A stretch of DNA of 64,000 bases from DASQFQ01 sp963811595 (lineage in GTDB: Bacteria; Actinomycetota; Thermoleophilia; Solirubrobacterales; Solirubrobacteraceae), in assembly GCA_963811595.1 (NCBI GenBank), contig CAWERW010000008.1:620001-684000 (forward strand), in the 5' to 3' direction. A model generated the notes under the pieces. The model saw nothing but the letters and a program-made list of their open reading frames with translations. It was not told the DNA's origin and made no database searches. The position numbers and the translations under genes are program-made. Below, in pieces: positions 1-8,226 of the stretch; position 1 is the stretch's first letter; every line of letters begins with the position of its first letter.

Positions 1-354
1 CGGGTCGTAGACGACGCCGGCGAGCATGCCCTGCTCGTCCTCGACCGCGATCGAGACGCCCCACTGCGGGATGCCGAAGAGGAAGTTCGTCGTCCCGTCG
101 AGCGGGTCGACGATCCAGCGCAGCCCGCTCGTGCCGCGCGAGTCGGAGCCCTCCTCGCCGAGCAGGCCGTCGTCGGGCCGGGCGCCGAGCAGGCGCTCGC
201 GGATCAGGTCCTCGGCCGCGACGTCGGCCTCGGAGACCATGTCGGTGGGGCTGCTCTTCGTGTCGGTGCGCAGCTCGCCGCCCTCGAACGCCGTGCGCAG
301 CTGCGCGCCCGCCTCGCGCGCGACCGCCTCGGCGAGGTCGGTGAGCTCGCTCAC
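1..354 (-). CDS. Inositol monophosphatase family protein (3' end missing)
   Basis: The first 118 codons of an inositol-1-phosphatase/SuhB-type phosphatase; the gene runs off the left edge. The family hydrolyses inositol monophosphates or related sugar phosphates with Mg2+. The metal-binding signature WIVDPLDGTTNF is visible around residues 80-91, and the upstream GEEG acidic motif is also present. The GTG start at 354 overlaps the amidase stop (351-353) by 4 nt, the usual coupling in this window, so the two are probably co-transcribed. Substrate cannot be assigned; fructose-bisphosphatase or histidinol-phosphatase activity are alternatives in this superfamily. Confidence 0.9.
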   Translation of the reverse strand, partial: MSELTDLAEAVAREAGAQLRTAFEGGELRTDTKSSPTDMVSEADVAAEDLIRERLLGARPDDGLLGEEGSDSRGTSGLRWIVDPLDGTTNFLFGIPQWGVSIAVEDEQGMLAGVVYDP

Positions 355-1719
355 AGCGCGGGCACGCGGTCGGCCCAGGGTCGCTCGGCTTCGATCTGGG
401 CGGAGAGCGAGAGCAGCGTCGCCTCGTCGCCGGGGCGGCCGACGAGCTGGACGGCGAGCGGGAAGCGGTCGGCGGTGAAGCCCGCGGGGACGGAGGCGGC
501 GGGCTGGCCGGTGTGGTTGAAGGCCTCGGTGTAGGGCACCCAGCGTGCCATGCCGTTCATCGTCCACTGCACGCCGCGGCCCTCGTAGGTGCCGATCGGG
601 ATCGGGCGCCGCGTGAACATCGGCGTCATGCAGGACGTCGGCGCGCTCGAACACGGTCGCGATGGCGCGAGCGTTCTTCTCCGCCTCCGCGAGCGCCCGC
701 TGCAGCGCGACCGCGGGGATCAGCCGGCCGAGCCGGACGAACCCGCGCGTCCGGCGGGCGAGCCGCTCGGGGTGCGGCAGCGCGCGCGCCGCGTCGGCGA
801 TCCCGTGCAGGTAGCGATAGATGAACGCCGGCATGGTGGTGCCGTACGGCACCTCGACCGCCGTGACTTCGTGCCCGAGCCCCCGCAGCAGCTCCGCGGT
901 GCTCTCGACCGCGCCGCGCTGCTCGGCGTCCGGCGAGGCGAGGATCGGCGGCGGGACGTTCGTCGCCACGGCGATGCGGAGGCTGCCGGGCGCGCGGTCG
1001 ACCGCGGGGGTCAGCGGCTCGCCGTCACCGGTGACGTCGGTGAACAGCGCCGCGTCGGCGACGTGACGCACGATCGGGCCGTACACCGAGAGGCCGTGCC
1101 AGGGCTCGCCCAGCGGCGCCATCGGAATCCGCCCGCGCTGCGTCTTGAGCCCGAACAGGCCGCAGCAGCCGGCCGGGATGCGGATCGAGCCGCCTCCGTC
1201 GGAGCCGAGCGCGCCGCCCACGAGGCCGGCGGCGACCGCGGCGGCCGAGCCGCCGCTGGACCCGCCGGGCGTCCGGTTGAGGTCCCACGGGTTGCGGGTG
1301 GCGCCGAACGTCGGGCTCTCGGTGAACGGCGTGATCTCGAGCTCGGGGACGTTCGTCTTGCCGACGATCACGGCCCCGGCGGCGCGCAGGCGGCGAACGA
1401 CCTCGGCGTCCTCGCGGGCCGGCTCGCCGAACGCGTTGGTGCCGTGCGCGGTGATCTCGCCCGCGACGTCGGTGTCGTCCTTGATCGCGATCGGGACGCC
1501 GAGCAGCGGGCGGCTGCCGCCGGCGCCGCGGCGTCCGTCGGCCTGGCCGGCCTCGGCGAGCGCGCGCTCGGCGAACACGACGCGGAAGGCGTTGAGCGTC
1601 GGGTCGAGCCGCTCGATCCGCCGCAGGCACATCTCCACGAGCTCGCGCGACGACAGCTCTCCCGCGGCGATCAGCTCGGCCTGGCGGGCGAGGCCGGCGA
1701 AGACGGGGTCTGCGGTCAC
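351..1719 (-). pseudogene. Amidase (amidase-signature family), broken by a +1 frameshift at 630
   Basis: An amidase-signature hydrolase that would cleave carboxamides with a Ser-cisSer-Lys triad. The 5' part (GTG at 1719, 363 codons) holds Lys80 in GVPIAIKDD, the GGSSGGS loop (cis-Ser about 154) and the nucleophile Ser178 in SDGGGSIRIPAG. At 633-627 the coding strand reads CTG-C-ATG: the extra C at 630 moves the conserved C-terminus (TPMFTRRPIPIGTYEG, then FNHTGQPA and PLAVQLVGRPGDEATLL) into another frame that ends at 351. Without correction, the 5' frame runs straight into the downstream phosphatase gene. With one base removed the protein is about 455 aa, normal for the family. It may be a sequencing error or a recent mutation; all catalytic residues are intact. 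Confidence 0.88.
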
Positions 1720-1727
1720 GGCGGCGG

Positions 1728-1733
1728 AGGCTA
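1728..1733 (-). promoter_or_regulatory. Leaderless -10 box for the amidase
   Basis: The coding strand reads TAGCCT followed by 8 nt and the GTG at 1719. A TANNNT box this close to the start codon puts the transcription start at or next to the codon, as in actinobacterial leaderless genes. No Shine-Dalgarno is seen. Confidence 0.45.
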
Positions 1734-1756
1734 GCTGGGATGATCGCCCGCTGCCC

Positions 1757-2722
1757 GTGACCGACCTCGCCGCCACCGCCGAGGGCCTCGCCCGCTTCGA
1801 GGCCCGGGGCCCGTGCACCGACGCCGAGCGGCGGGCGGCGAACTGGCTCCACGACGAGCTGCGCGCCGCCGGGCACGAGGCGTGGGTGGAGACGTACTGG
1901 GTGCGGCCGCAATGGGCGGTCTCGCTCGCGCTGCACGCGACGCTCGGCGTCGTCGCCAGCGTCGTCGCGCTGTCGGCGCCGCTGCCCGCCGCGATCGGCG
2001 CCGCGGTGCTCGCGGTCTCGCTCGGGCTCGAGGCAGCGGGCCTCGGCGGCCTGCTGCGGCGGCTGTTCCCGCGCCGCGCGACCCAGAACGTGCTCGTGGT
2101 GCCCGACGACGGCATCACGCTCCTCATCTGCGCCGGCTACGACGCGCCGCGCGGCGGCATGGTCAAGCGGCTGCGGGAGCGGGCCGCCTGGGTCGTCGCC
2201 GCGCTCGTGCTCGTCGCGGCGTGCGCGGGCCTGCGCGCGCTCGAGCTCGAGGGGCTGTGGCTCGGGCTGCTCCAGTTCCTGCCGACCGTCGTGCTGCTGC
2301 TCGCGCTCGCCGCGGCCGGGGACGCGGCGGTGTCGTCGCTGCGCTCCGGGAGCACGGCGCCGGCGGCGGTCGCGATCGCGCTGCACGACGAGCTGACCCG
2401 TCACCCGCCCGACGCCCTGTCCCCCGCGCTCCTGCTCTACGGCGCAAGCGAGAGCGGCCGCGAGGCGTTGCGCGCGCACCTGCGGCGCGAGAAGCCCGAC
2501 CGGCGCGAGATCGTGCTGCTCGAGCTCGGCGCTTCCGACACGCCCACCTACGCCACCACCCACCCGCAGCTGCGCGCCGCGGTCGAGGCGGCCGGCGGCG
2601 CGGCGCGGCGGAGGACCACGCGCAAGCGCCTGCCGACCCTGTGGCTCGGCGGGCCGGGCGGCGAGCCCACGCTCGACTTCGCGCTCGCCTGCGTCGACGC
2701 GCTGGACGCCGAACTCAGGTGA
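1757..2722 (+). CDS. Membrane protein with M28-peptidase-like soluble domain
   Basis: A 321-aa protein. The N-terminus (RRAANWLHDELRAAGHEAWVE) looks like the start of an M28 aminopeptidase-type domain. It is followed by hydrophobic segments at about residues 55-95 and 140-190, and then a C-terminal soluble part. In M28 enzymes a His-x-Asp after the first strand binds zinc; here the matching place reads AGYDAPRGG, so the ligand set looks degraded and peptidase activity is doubtful. The GTG at 1757 is the first start after the divergent amidase promoter. Its 3' end overlaps the nickel permease gene by 8 nt, tail to tail. Function unknown. Confidence 0.7.
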   Translation: MTDLAATAEGLARFEARGPCTDAERRAANWLHDELRAAGHEAWVETYWVRPQWAVSLALHATLGVVASVVALSAPLPAAIGAAVLAVSLGLEAAGLGGLLRRLFPRRATQNVLVVPDDGITLLICAGYDAPRGGMVKRLRERAAWVVAALVLVAACAGLRALELEGLWLGLLQFLPTVVLLLALAAAGDAAVSSLRSGSTAPAAVAIALHDELTRHPPDALSPALLLYGASESGREALRAHLRREKPDRREIVLLELGASDTPTYATTHPQLRAAVEAAGGAARRRTTRKRLPTLWLGGPGGEPTLDFALACVDALDAELR

Positions 2723-3455
2723 GGCCGGTGTACCAGAGGCCGAAGAACAGGCCGAACGTGCCCATCGCCGGGATCAGCACCGCGCGGTAGACCGGCTCGA
2801 TCACGCGGCGGGTGAGGATCCACGCGAACGCGGTCGTGCAGAGCGCCATCGACACGATCGACATCGGCGCGAACACCGCGAGCGCCGCCGCGGCCTCGAG
2901 CCGGCTGGGCAGCGCCGCGACGAGCAGGAGCACCACGGCGCCCGTGCCCGCGAGCCCGTGAAGCAGGCCGATGGCGAGCGCCTGGCGCGGGCTGCGCACG
3001 TGGACGTGGCGGTGCGCGGAGCTCTCGCCCCGCCGCAGGTGGCGGTGGCGGGCGGCGTCGTGGCGGTGCGCGCCGGCGCGGTAGTCGCCGCGCACCCACT
3101 TGAAGATCAGCCGCACGCACAGCACGACGATCACCACCCCGACCGCCCGCTCGGCGGCGAGCTCGAGCCACGCCGGCAGCTCCGACTTGAACGCGATCAT
3201 CGGCAGCCCGACGAGCACGAGGCAGAGCGCATGGCCGAGCCCCCACCACGCGCCGAGGCGCGCCGCCCGGCGCGCGTCGCCGTCGTCGGCGGCCACGAGC
3301 GACGTGACCGCGACGAGGTGGTCGGGGTCCGACGCGTGGCGCAGCCCGAGGATGAACGCGATCGCCAGGGCGACGAGCAGCGGCGCGCCCTCGAGCAGGC
3401 CGGTGAGCCAGGCGTCGGCCTGCTCGAGCGGGTGGAAGAGGGAGTCGAAGCTCAT
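2715..3455 (-). CDS. Nickel/cobalt permease, last gene of the hydrogenase operon
   Basis: A 246-aa integral membrane protein that probably imports Ni2+ for the hydrogenase. The signature RHASDPDHLVAV (residues 39-50) matches the H-x4-DH metal motif of helix II in NiCoT/HoxN-NixA permeases. About six hydrophobic segments are seen. A central hydrophilic loop (about residues 133-163) is full of His (HRHDAARHRHL, then HRHVHV), likely binding metal on the cytoplasmic side. The ATG at 3455 overlaps the hypF stop as ATGA, so it is translationally coupled to the hyp genes. That context favours nickel over cobalt. It is shorter than classical HoxN and could be an RcnA/UreH-like relative. Confidence 0.85.
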   Translation of the reverse strand: MSFDSLFHPLEQADAWLTGLLEGAPLLVALAIAFILGLRHASDPDHLVAVTSLVAADDGDARRAARLGAWWGLGHALCLVLVGLPMIAFKSELPAWLELAAERAVGVVIVVLCVRLIFKWVRGDYRAGAHRHDAARHRHLRRGESSAHRHVHVRSPRQALAIGLLHGLAGTGAVVLLLVAALPSRLEAAAALAVFAPMSIVSMALCTTAFAWILTRRVIEPVYRAVLIPAMGTFGLFFGLWYTGLT

Positions 3456-5635
3456 GCCGCCGCCGCCACCGCCGCCTGCCCGTACGCGATGCCGCCGTCG
3501 TTGGGCGGGAGCCGCTCCGGCACGAGCACGCGGTGGCCCGCGGCCTCGAGCACGCCGCGCGTCGACGTGAGGAGCCGGCGGTTCTGGAAGACGCCGCCCG
3601 ACAGCACCACGAGCTCCTCCGTGCACGCATCCGCCGTCGCGCGCGCCACGGCGTTGTGGAAGCGGGCGGAGACCACCGCTGGGTCCGTCCCCCGCCCGAG
3701 ATCCTCGGCCACGGCGAGGATCGTCGGTCGCGCGTCAAGGCCCGGCATCTCGTACGCGCCGTTCTCCCCCGGATCCGCGAGCGCCTCGAGCTCGGCGGCC
3801 GCCTGGCCCTCGTAGGTGACCTCGTCGCGCAACCCGCACAGCGCCGCGACGGCGTCGAACAGCCGCCCCATGCTCGTGGTCAGCGGCGACGACACGCCGG
3901 TGCACACGAGCTCGGCAACGTGCTCGGCGCGCCGCCGGTCCGGCCCGGGCAGCGGCCCGTCCCAGCCCGCCTCGAGCAGCCACGAGACCGCCATCCGCCA
4001 GGGCTCTCGCACAGCGCGGTCGCCGCCCGGCAGCCGCACCGGCCACAGGTGGGCGGCGCGCTCGAAGTCGCGCGTGTCGCCGACCAGCAGCTCCCCGCCC
4101 CACACCGTGCCGTCGCGCCCGTACCCGCTGCCGTCGAAGATCGCGCCGGCCGCGCGGCCCGTCTCGCCGTGCTCGGCCAGGCACGCCGCGAGGTGCGCGT
4201 GGTGGTGCTGCACGGCGACGGTCTCGACGCCTTCGCGAGCCAGCGCGTAGCGGGTCGACAGGTAGTCGGGGTGCTCGTCGTGCGCGACCACCTCGGGCGT
4301 CACCGCGAACAGCCGCTCGAAGTGCTCGATCCCCGCCTCGTAGGCCTGCAGCACCTCGTAGGTCTTGAGGTCGCCGACATGGTGCGAGACCCACGCGCGC
4401 GACCCCTTGGCCACGCAGAACGCGCTCTTGAGCTCCGCCCCGCACGCGAGCAGCGGCCGCTCTGCCCCGGGCAGCGCGAGCGAGTCGGGCACGAAGCCGC
4501 GCGAGCGGCGCATCAGCAGCGGGCGCCGGCGCGGCACCGCGCGCAGCACCGAGTCGTCCGTGCGCGTGTGGATCGGCCGGTCGTGGCGCAGCACGGCGTC
4601 GGCGATGCCGTCGAGGCGCGCGAGCGCGTCGGCGTCCTCGTGCGCGATCGGCTCGTCGGAGACGTTGCCGCTCGTCATCACGAGCGGCTCCCCTAGATCC
4701 GCGAGCAGCAGGTGGTGCAGCGGCGAGTACGGCAGCAGCACGCCGAGGTCGGCCGAGCGCGGCGCCACCGACGCCGCCACCGGCGCGTCCGGCCGCCGCG
4801 GCGCGAGCACGATCGGGCGGTCGCGGCCCGCGAGCAGCGCGGCCTCCTCGTCGGTCAGGGCCACCAGATCGCGCGCGGCCTCCGCGTCGCGCACCATGAC
4901 CGCGAACGGCTTGTCCTCGCGGTGCTTGCGCGCGCGCAGCGCCGCCACCGCCGGCTCGCGCGCGGCGAGGCAAGCCAGGTGGTAGCCGCCGATGCCCTTG
5001 ACCGCGACGACCGCGCCGTCGCGCAGCGCCGCCACCGCGGCCCGCAGCGCCTCGTCGCCGAACAGCTCGCCGAGCCGCAGCGTCGGCCCGCACTCCGGGC
5101 ACGCGTTCGGCTGGGCGTGGAAGCGCCGGTCGGCCGGGTCCTCGTACTCGGCCGCGCAGCGCGGGCACAGCTCGAAGCCGGCCATCGTCGTCAGCGGCCG
5201 GTCGTAGGGGACGCCGCGCACGATCGTGAAGCGCGGCCCGCAGTTCGTGCAGTTGACGAACGGGTAGCGGAAGCGCCGGTCGGCGGGGTCGAACAGCTCG
5301 CGCAGGCAGTCGTCGCACGTCGCGGTGTCGGGCGAGACGAGCGCGTTCGGCTCGCCGCCGTGCGGGCTCGCGAGGATGCGGAAGCCGCGCTCGCCCGCCG
5401 GCGCGACGTCGCGCGGGCGCACGGCCTCGATCGCGGCCAGCGGCGGCGCCTCGTCGGCGAGGCGGCGGAGGAAGCCGTCGACGGCGCGCTCGCCGCCCTC
5501 GACCTCGACGAGCACGCCGCGCTCGTCGTTGAGCACGAAGCCCGCCAGCTCGAGCTCGCTCGCGAGCCGGTAGACGAACGGGCGGAAGCCGACCCCCTGG
5601 ACCGTGCCCTCCACGCGCGCCCGGACCCGCCTCAT
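3452..5635 (-). CDS. hypF: Carbamoyltransferase HypF
   Basis: A 727-aa hydrogenase maturation enzyme. It uses carbamoyl phosphate and ATP to place a carbamoyl group on the C-terminal Cys of HypE, the source of the CN- ligands of the NiFe site. The domain order is complete. An acylphosphatase domain (about 1-90) keeps Arg18 in GVGFRPF and Asn36. Two zinc fingers follow (C107/C110/C129/C132 and C157/C160/C179/C182), then a YrdC-like domain and a Kae1-like C-terminal domain with the HHHAH metal motif. It overlaps the SIS gene upstream and the nickel permease downstream by 4 nt each. Confidence 0.97.
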   Translation of the reverse strand: MRRVRARVEGTVQGVGFRPFVYRLASELELAGFVLNDERGVLVEVEGGERAVDGFLRRLADEAPPLAAIEAVRPRDVAPAGERGFRILASPHGGEPNALVSPDTATCDDCLRELFDPADRRFRYPFVNCTNCGPRFTIVRGVPYDRPLTTMAGFELCPRCAAEYEDPADRRFHAQPNACPECGPTLRLGELFGDEALRAAVAALRDGAVVAVKGIGGYHLACLAAREPAVAALRARKHREDKPFAVMVRDAEAARDLVALTDEEAALLAGRDRPIVLAPRRPDAPVAASVAPRSADLGVLLPYSPLHHLLLADLGEPLVMTSGNVSDEPIAHEDADALARLDGIADAVLRHDRPIHTRTDDSVLRAVPRRRPLLMRRSRGFVPDSLALPGAERPLLACGAELKSAFCVAKGSRAWVSHHVGDLKTYEVLQAYEAGIEHFERLFAVTPEVVAHDEHPDYLSTRYALAREGVETVAVQHHHAHLAACLAEHGETGRAAGAIFDGSGYGRDGTVWGGELLVGDTRDFERAAHLWPVRLPGGDRAVREPWRMAVSWLLEAGWDGPLPGPDRRRAEHVAELVCTGVSSPLTTSMGRLFDAVAALCGLRDEVTYEGQAAAELEALADPGENGAYEMPGLDARPTILAVAEDLGRGTDPAVVSARFHNAVARATADACTEELVVLSGGVFQNRRLLTSTRGVLEAAGHRVLVPERLPPNDGGIAYGQAAVAAAA

Positions 5636-6702
5636 CCGACCAGCTCGCAGAGGACGTGGTAGGCGCTGGCCTGCGCCTCCTGGATGCGCGGGATGTGCTC
5701 GGAGCGCGTGACGATCACGTGGTCGGCGAGCGCCTCCGCCGCGACCCGCCCGCCGCCGTAGCCGACGCAGGCGATCGTCAGCAGCCCGCGCTTGCGGGCC
5801 TCGACCAGCGCGGCGATCACGCTCAGCGAGTTGCCGCTCGTCGACAGCGCGATCAGCGCGTCGCCCGGCCGGCCGTAGGCGATCACCTGGCGCGAGAAGA
5901 TCGCGTCGGTCCCGATGTCGTTGGCGAGTGCGGTGATGATCGCCGGGTCGTCGGCGAGGTCGAGCGCGCGCCGGCCCGCGGCGCGGAAGTCGGCGACGAC
6001 GTCGGCCGCGTCGGTCGCCGAGCCGCCGTTGCCGAGCGCGAGGAGCATGCCGCCGGCGTCGAGCCGCGCGCGCAGCTCCTCCGCCGCCGCCTCGAGCACC
6101 CCGGCGTTCTCGCCGAGCGTCTGCTCACGCAGCGCGCCGACCTCCTCCGCCTTCATCACCACCGAGCGCGCGACGTCGGCGAGCAACGCGTCGACATCGG
6201 TCTCCTGCTCGGCCAGGAAGGGATAGAGGAAGCTCGCCGCGCCCCCGCCGGTGCTCTGGCGCCCGCCGTGCTCGAAGAACACGTGCACCAGCTCCCACAG
6301 CAGGTGGTAGTAGGTCTCCGTCAGCTCCTGGCGGATGAACGGGTCGTCGCTCGGCGGCCTCGGCACGTCGATCGCGAAGCAGCCCGGCGGCGCCTCGCCG
6401 TCGAACGCCAGCACCATGTCGTCGGGGCCCGCCATCAGCGCGACGTCGGTGGCGCGCTCGAACGCGATCGCCGGCAGCGCGCGCTTCCCGACGATCACGG
6501 GATGGACGAACTCGACCGCCACGTGGCGCGCGTCCGACCGCGCCGCCGGCGACGCGCCGAGCGCGAGCAGCCGCCCGCCGCGCCCGAAGCGCTCGGACAT
6601 CTCGTGGCAGAGGCGCGCGATCCGGTCGGCCTCGACCGCGAAGAACGCGCGGTTGGCTTCGGCGCGAGCCGCGAGGAGGTCGGTCGCGGCGCTCGCCTTC
6701 AC
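5632..6702 (-). CDS. Hydrogenase-cluster SIS-domain protein with duplicated SIS fold
   Basis: A 356-aa sugar-isomerase (SIS) family protein related to GmhA/sedoheptulose-7-phosphate isomerase. The C-terminal half (about 200-356) has a normal phosphosugar site: LLALGNGGSATDAADV (220-235) and LSTSGNS (286-292). The N-terminal half (about 10-140) repeats the same layout (GRLLALGASPAARSDARHV, 43-61) but lacks the Gly-rich and Ser-rich loops, so it is probably a degenerate SIS copy. It lies between hypB and hypF with 4-nt overlaps on both sides, so a role in hydrogenase maturation or regulation is likely, though its reaction is unknown. The GTG at 6702 overlaps the hypB stop. Confidence 0.88.
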   Translation of the reverse strand: MKASAATDLLAARAEANRAFFAVEADRIARLCHEMSERFGRGGRLLALGASPAARSDARHVAVEFVHPVIVGKRALPAIAFERATDVALMAGPDDMVLAFDGEAPPGCFAIDVPRPPSDDPFIRQELTETYYHLLWELVHVFFEHGGRQSTGGGAASFLYPFLAEQETDVDALLADVARSVVMKAEEVGALREQTLGENAGVLEAAAEELRARLDAGGMLLALGNGGSATDAADVVADFRAAGRRALDLADDPAIITALANDIGTDAIFSRQVIAYGRPGDALIALSTSGNSLSVIAALVEARKRGLLTIACVGYGGGRVAAEALADHVIVTRSEHIPRIQEAQASAYHVLCELVG

Positions 6703-7379
6703 GCCGGCGCGCCCGCTCTCGTCGTCAGCCGCACGAGCCAGTCGCGGACCTCCTCGATCCCCTCCCCGGTGCGCGCGCTGACCAGCATCCGCGGCACGCC
6801 CGGGTGGACGCCGTCGAGGTGGTAGTCGAACTTCTCCATGTCGAAGTCGAGGTGCTCGAGCAGGTCGATCTTGTTGACGATCACGAGCTCGCAGGCGCGG
6901 AACATCAGCGGGTACTTGAGCGGCTTGTCCTCGCCCTCGGTGACCGAGGCGACCATCGCGCGCGCGTCCTCGCCGACGCGGAACTCGGCCGGGCAGACGA
7001 GGTTGCCGACGTTCTCGATCACGAGCAGGTCGATGTCGCCGAGCGGCAGCGACGGCAGCGCCGAGCGCACCATGTTCGCGTCGAGATGGCACTCGCCGCC
7101 GAAGCCCTGATCGGTGTTGAGCTGGGTGACCGGGATGTGCTTGTCGGCGAGCCGGTCGGCGTCGAGCGAGCCCGCCACGTCGCCCTCGAGCACGCCCGGC
7201 CGCACGCCCTCGAGCCCCGGCAGCGCCATCTCGAGCAGCGTCGTCTTCCCCGCCCCCGGCGCGCTCATCAGGTTCAGCACCGTGACGCCCTCGCGGTCGA
7301 AGTCGGCGCGGTTGGCCGACGCGATCGTGTTGTTGGCGTCGAGGGCGTCCTCGACGACCCTCACCTTCACGCGATGCAT
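6699..7379 (-). CDS. hypB: Hydrogenase nickel-incorporation GTPase HypB
   Basis: A 226-aa SIMIBI-class GTPase that works with HypA to deliver Ni2+ to the large-subunit precursor. The P-loop SAPGAGKTT is at 39-47, the switch and metal region GGECHLDANMV at 94-104 (Cys97, His98 are the metal site at the dimer interface), ENVGNLVCPAEF at 122-133, and the NKID guanine motif at 169-172. There is no N-terminal His-rich or CxxCGC nickel store, which fits a dedicated permease at the operon end. The start at 7379 is preceded by GGAGG about 7 nt upstream and overlaps hypA by 13 nt. A GTG at 7370 is a weaker alternative. Confidence 0.96.
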   Translation of the reverse strand: MHRVKVRVVEDALDANNTIASANRADFDREGVTVLNLMSAPGAGKTTLLEMALPGLEGVRPGVLEGDVAGSLDADRLADKHIPVTQLNTDQGFGGECHLDANMVRSALPSLPLGDIDLLVIENVGNLVCPAEFRVGEDARAMVASVTEGEDKPLKYPLMFRACELVIVNKIDLLEHLDFDMEKFDYHLDGVHPGVPRMLVSARTGEGIEEVRDWLVRLTTRAGAPA

Positions 7380-7714
7380 TCGCTGCCCTCCTCGACCTCG
7401 ATCGAATCGACCTCCAGCTCGTCGCCGGCCAGCACCTCTCCCGCCCCCTCGCACTCTGGGCAGCGGAACCGCAGCTCGGGCTCCCACTCGTGCGCGCAGT
7501 CCGCGCAGCGCATCCGCACCGGCACGACGACCTGCTCGAGCCGCGCGCCCTCGACGGGCGTGTCGCGCGACACGATCCCGAAGTAGAACTCGAGCGAGTC
7601 CGGGATCACCTGGCGCAGCTGCCCCACGCGCAGCGTGACCGCGAGCACGCGCCGGTCCTCGGCGTGCCGCAGGGCCGTGTCCACCACCGCGCCGGCGATC
7701 GAGAGCTCGTGCAT
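7367..7714 (-). CDS. hypA: Hydrogenase nickel chaperone HypA
   Basis: A 115-aa nickel metallochaperone. It begins MHELSIAG, where the N-terminal Met-His-Glu forms the nickel site. It carries the structural zinc site of two CxxC pairs (C70/C73 and C85/C88). It partners HypB, encoded immediately downstream with overlapping ends. The ATG at 7714 overlaps the last base of the protease stop codon. Length is typical. Confidence 0.97.
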   Translation of the reverse strand: MHELSIAGAVVDTALRHAEDRRVLAVTLRVGQLRQVIPDSLEFYFGIVSRDTPVEGARLEQVVVPVRMRCADCAHEWEPELRFRCPECEGAGEVLAGDELEVDSIEVEEGSECIA

Positions 7715-8226
7715 CAGGTCTTATAGGCCTCGTCGGTCCGCAGCTCCGCCACCGTCTCGTCGACCAGCGCGATCGCCTGGTCGACCGCGGCCTCGAGCGC
7801 CGGCGAGAGCCCCAGCCCGAGGTCCTCGACCTGGCCCGGCTCGCAGGCGACGATCACGACCTTGCCCGACCAGCCGCCGACCGCGCGGACGAAGCGCAGC
7901 ACGGTCGCCGGGTCCATGCTGTGCGGGTTGATGACGTCGCCGTCCTCGATCGAGGGCGCGATCGCCTCGAGGTCGGGCTCCATCACATACAGCGTCCCCG
8001 GCTCGCCGCCCTGGCGCGAGACGTCGATCAGCACGAGCGCGTGGTAGCCGCGCATGATCTCGTAGGCGAGGTCGAGGCCGCCCGAGCCGGCGTCCATCAC
8101 CTTCACGCCGCCCTGCATCTCCCGCCCCTCCAGCCGCTGCGCGACGACAGAGCCGAAGCCGTCGTCGAGCATCCACGCGTTGCCGACGCCGGCGACGAGG
8201 ATCTGCTTCTCGAACTCGTGGCTCAC
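7714..8226 (-). CDS. Hydrogenase maturation endopeptidase (HyaD/HycI family)
   Basis: A 170-aa protease that removes the C-terminal tail of the large subunit after nickel insertion. It has the family start VAGVGNAWMLDDGFG (residues 11-25), the internal Asp68 in LIDVS and His102 in NPHSMDP, matching the three nickel-sensing positions of HybD-type proteases. The likely substrate is the large subunit encoded at 11270-13054, whose tail would be 19 residues after His575. Overlaps of 1-4 nt join it to hypA and to the upstream unknown gene. Confidence 0.95.
   Translation of the reverse strand: MSHEFEKQILVAGVGNAWMLDDGFGSVVAQRLEGREMQGGVKVMDAGSGGLDLAYEIMRGYHALVLIDVSRQGGEPGTLYVMEPDLEAIAPSIEDGDVINPHSMDPATVLRFVRAVGGWSGKVVIVACEPGQVEDLGLGLSPALEAAVDQAIALVDETVAELRTDEAYKT

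Noticed and set aside
1..1719. Apparent amidase-phosphatase fusion reading frame
   Set aside because: Created by the extra C at 630; the conserved amidase C-terminus sits in the neighbouring frame and the phosphatase has its own GTG with a 4-nt overlap.
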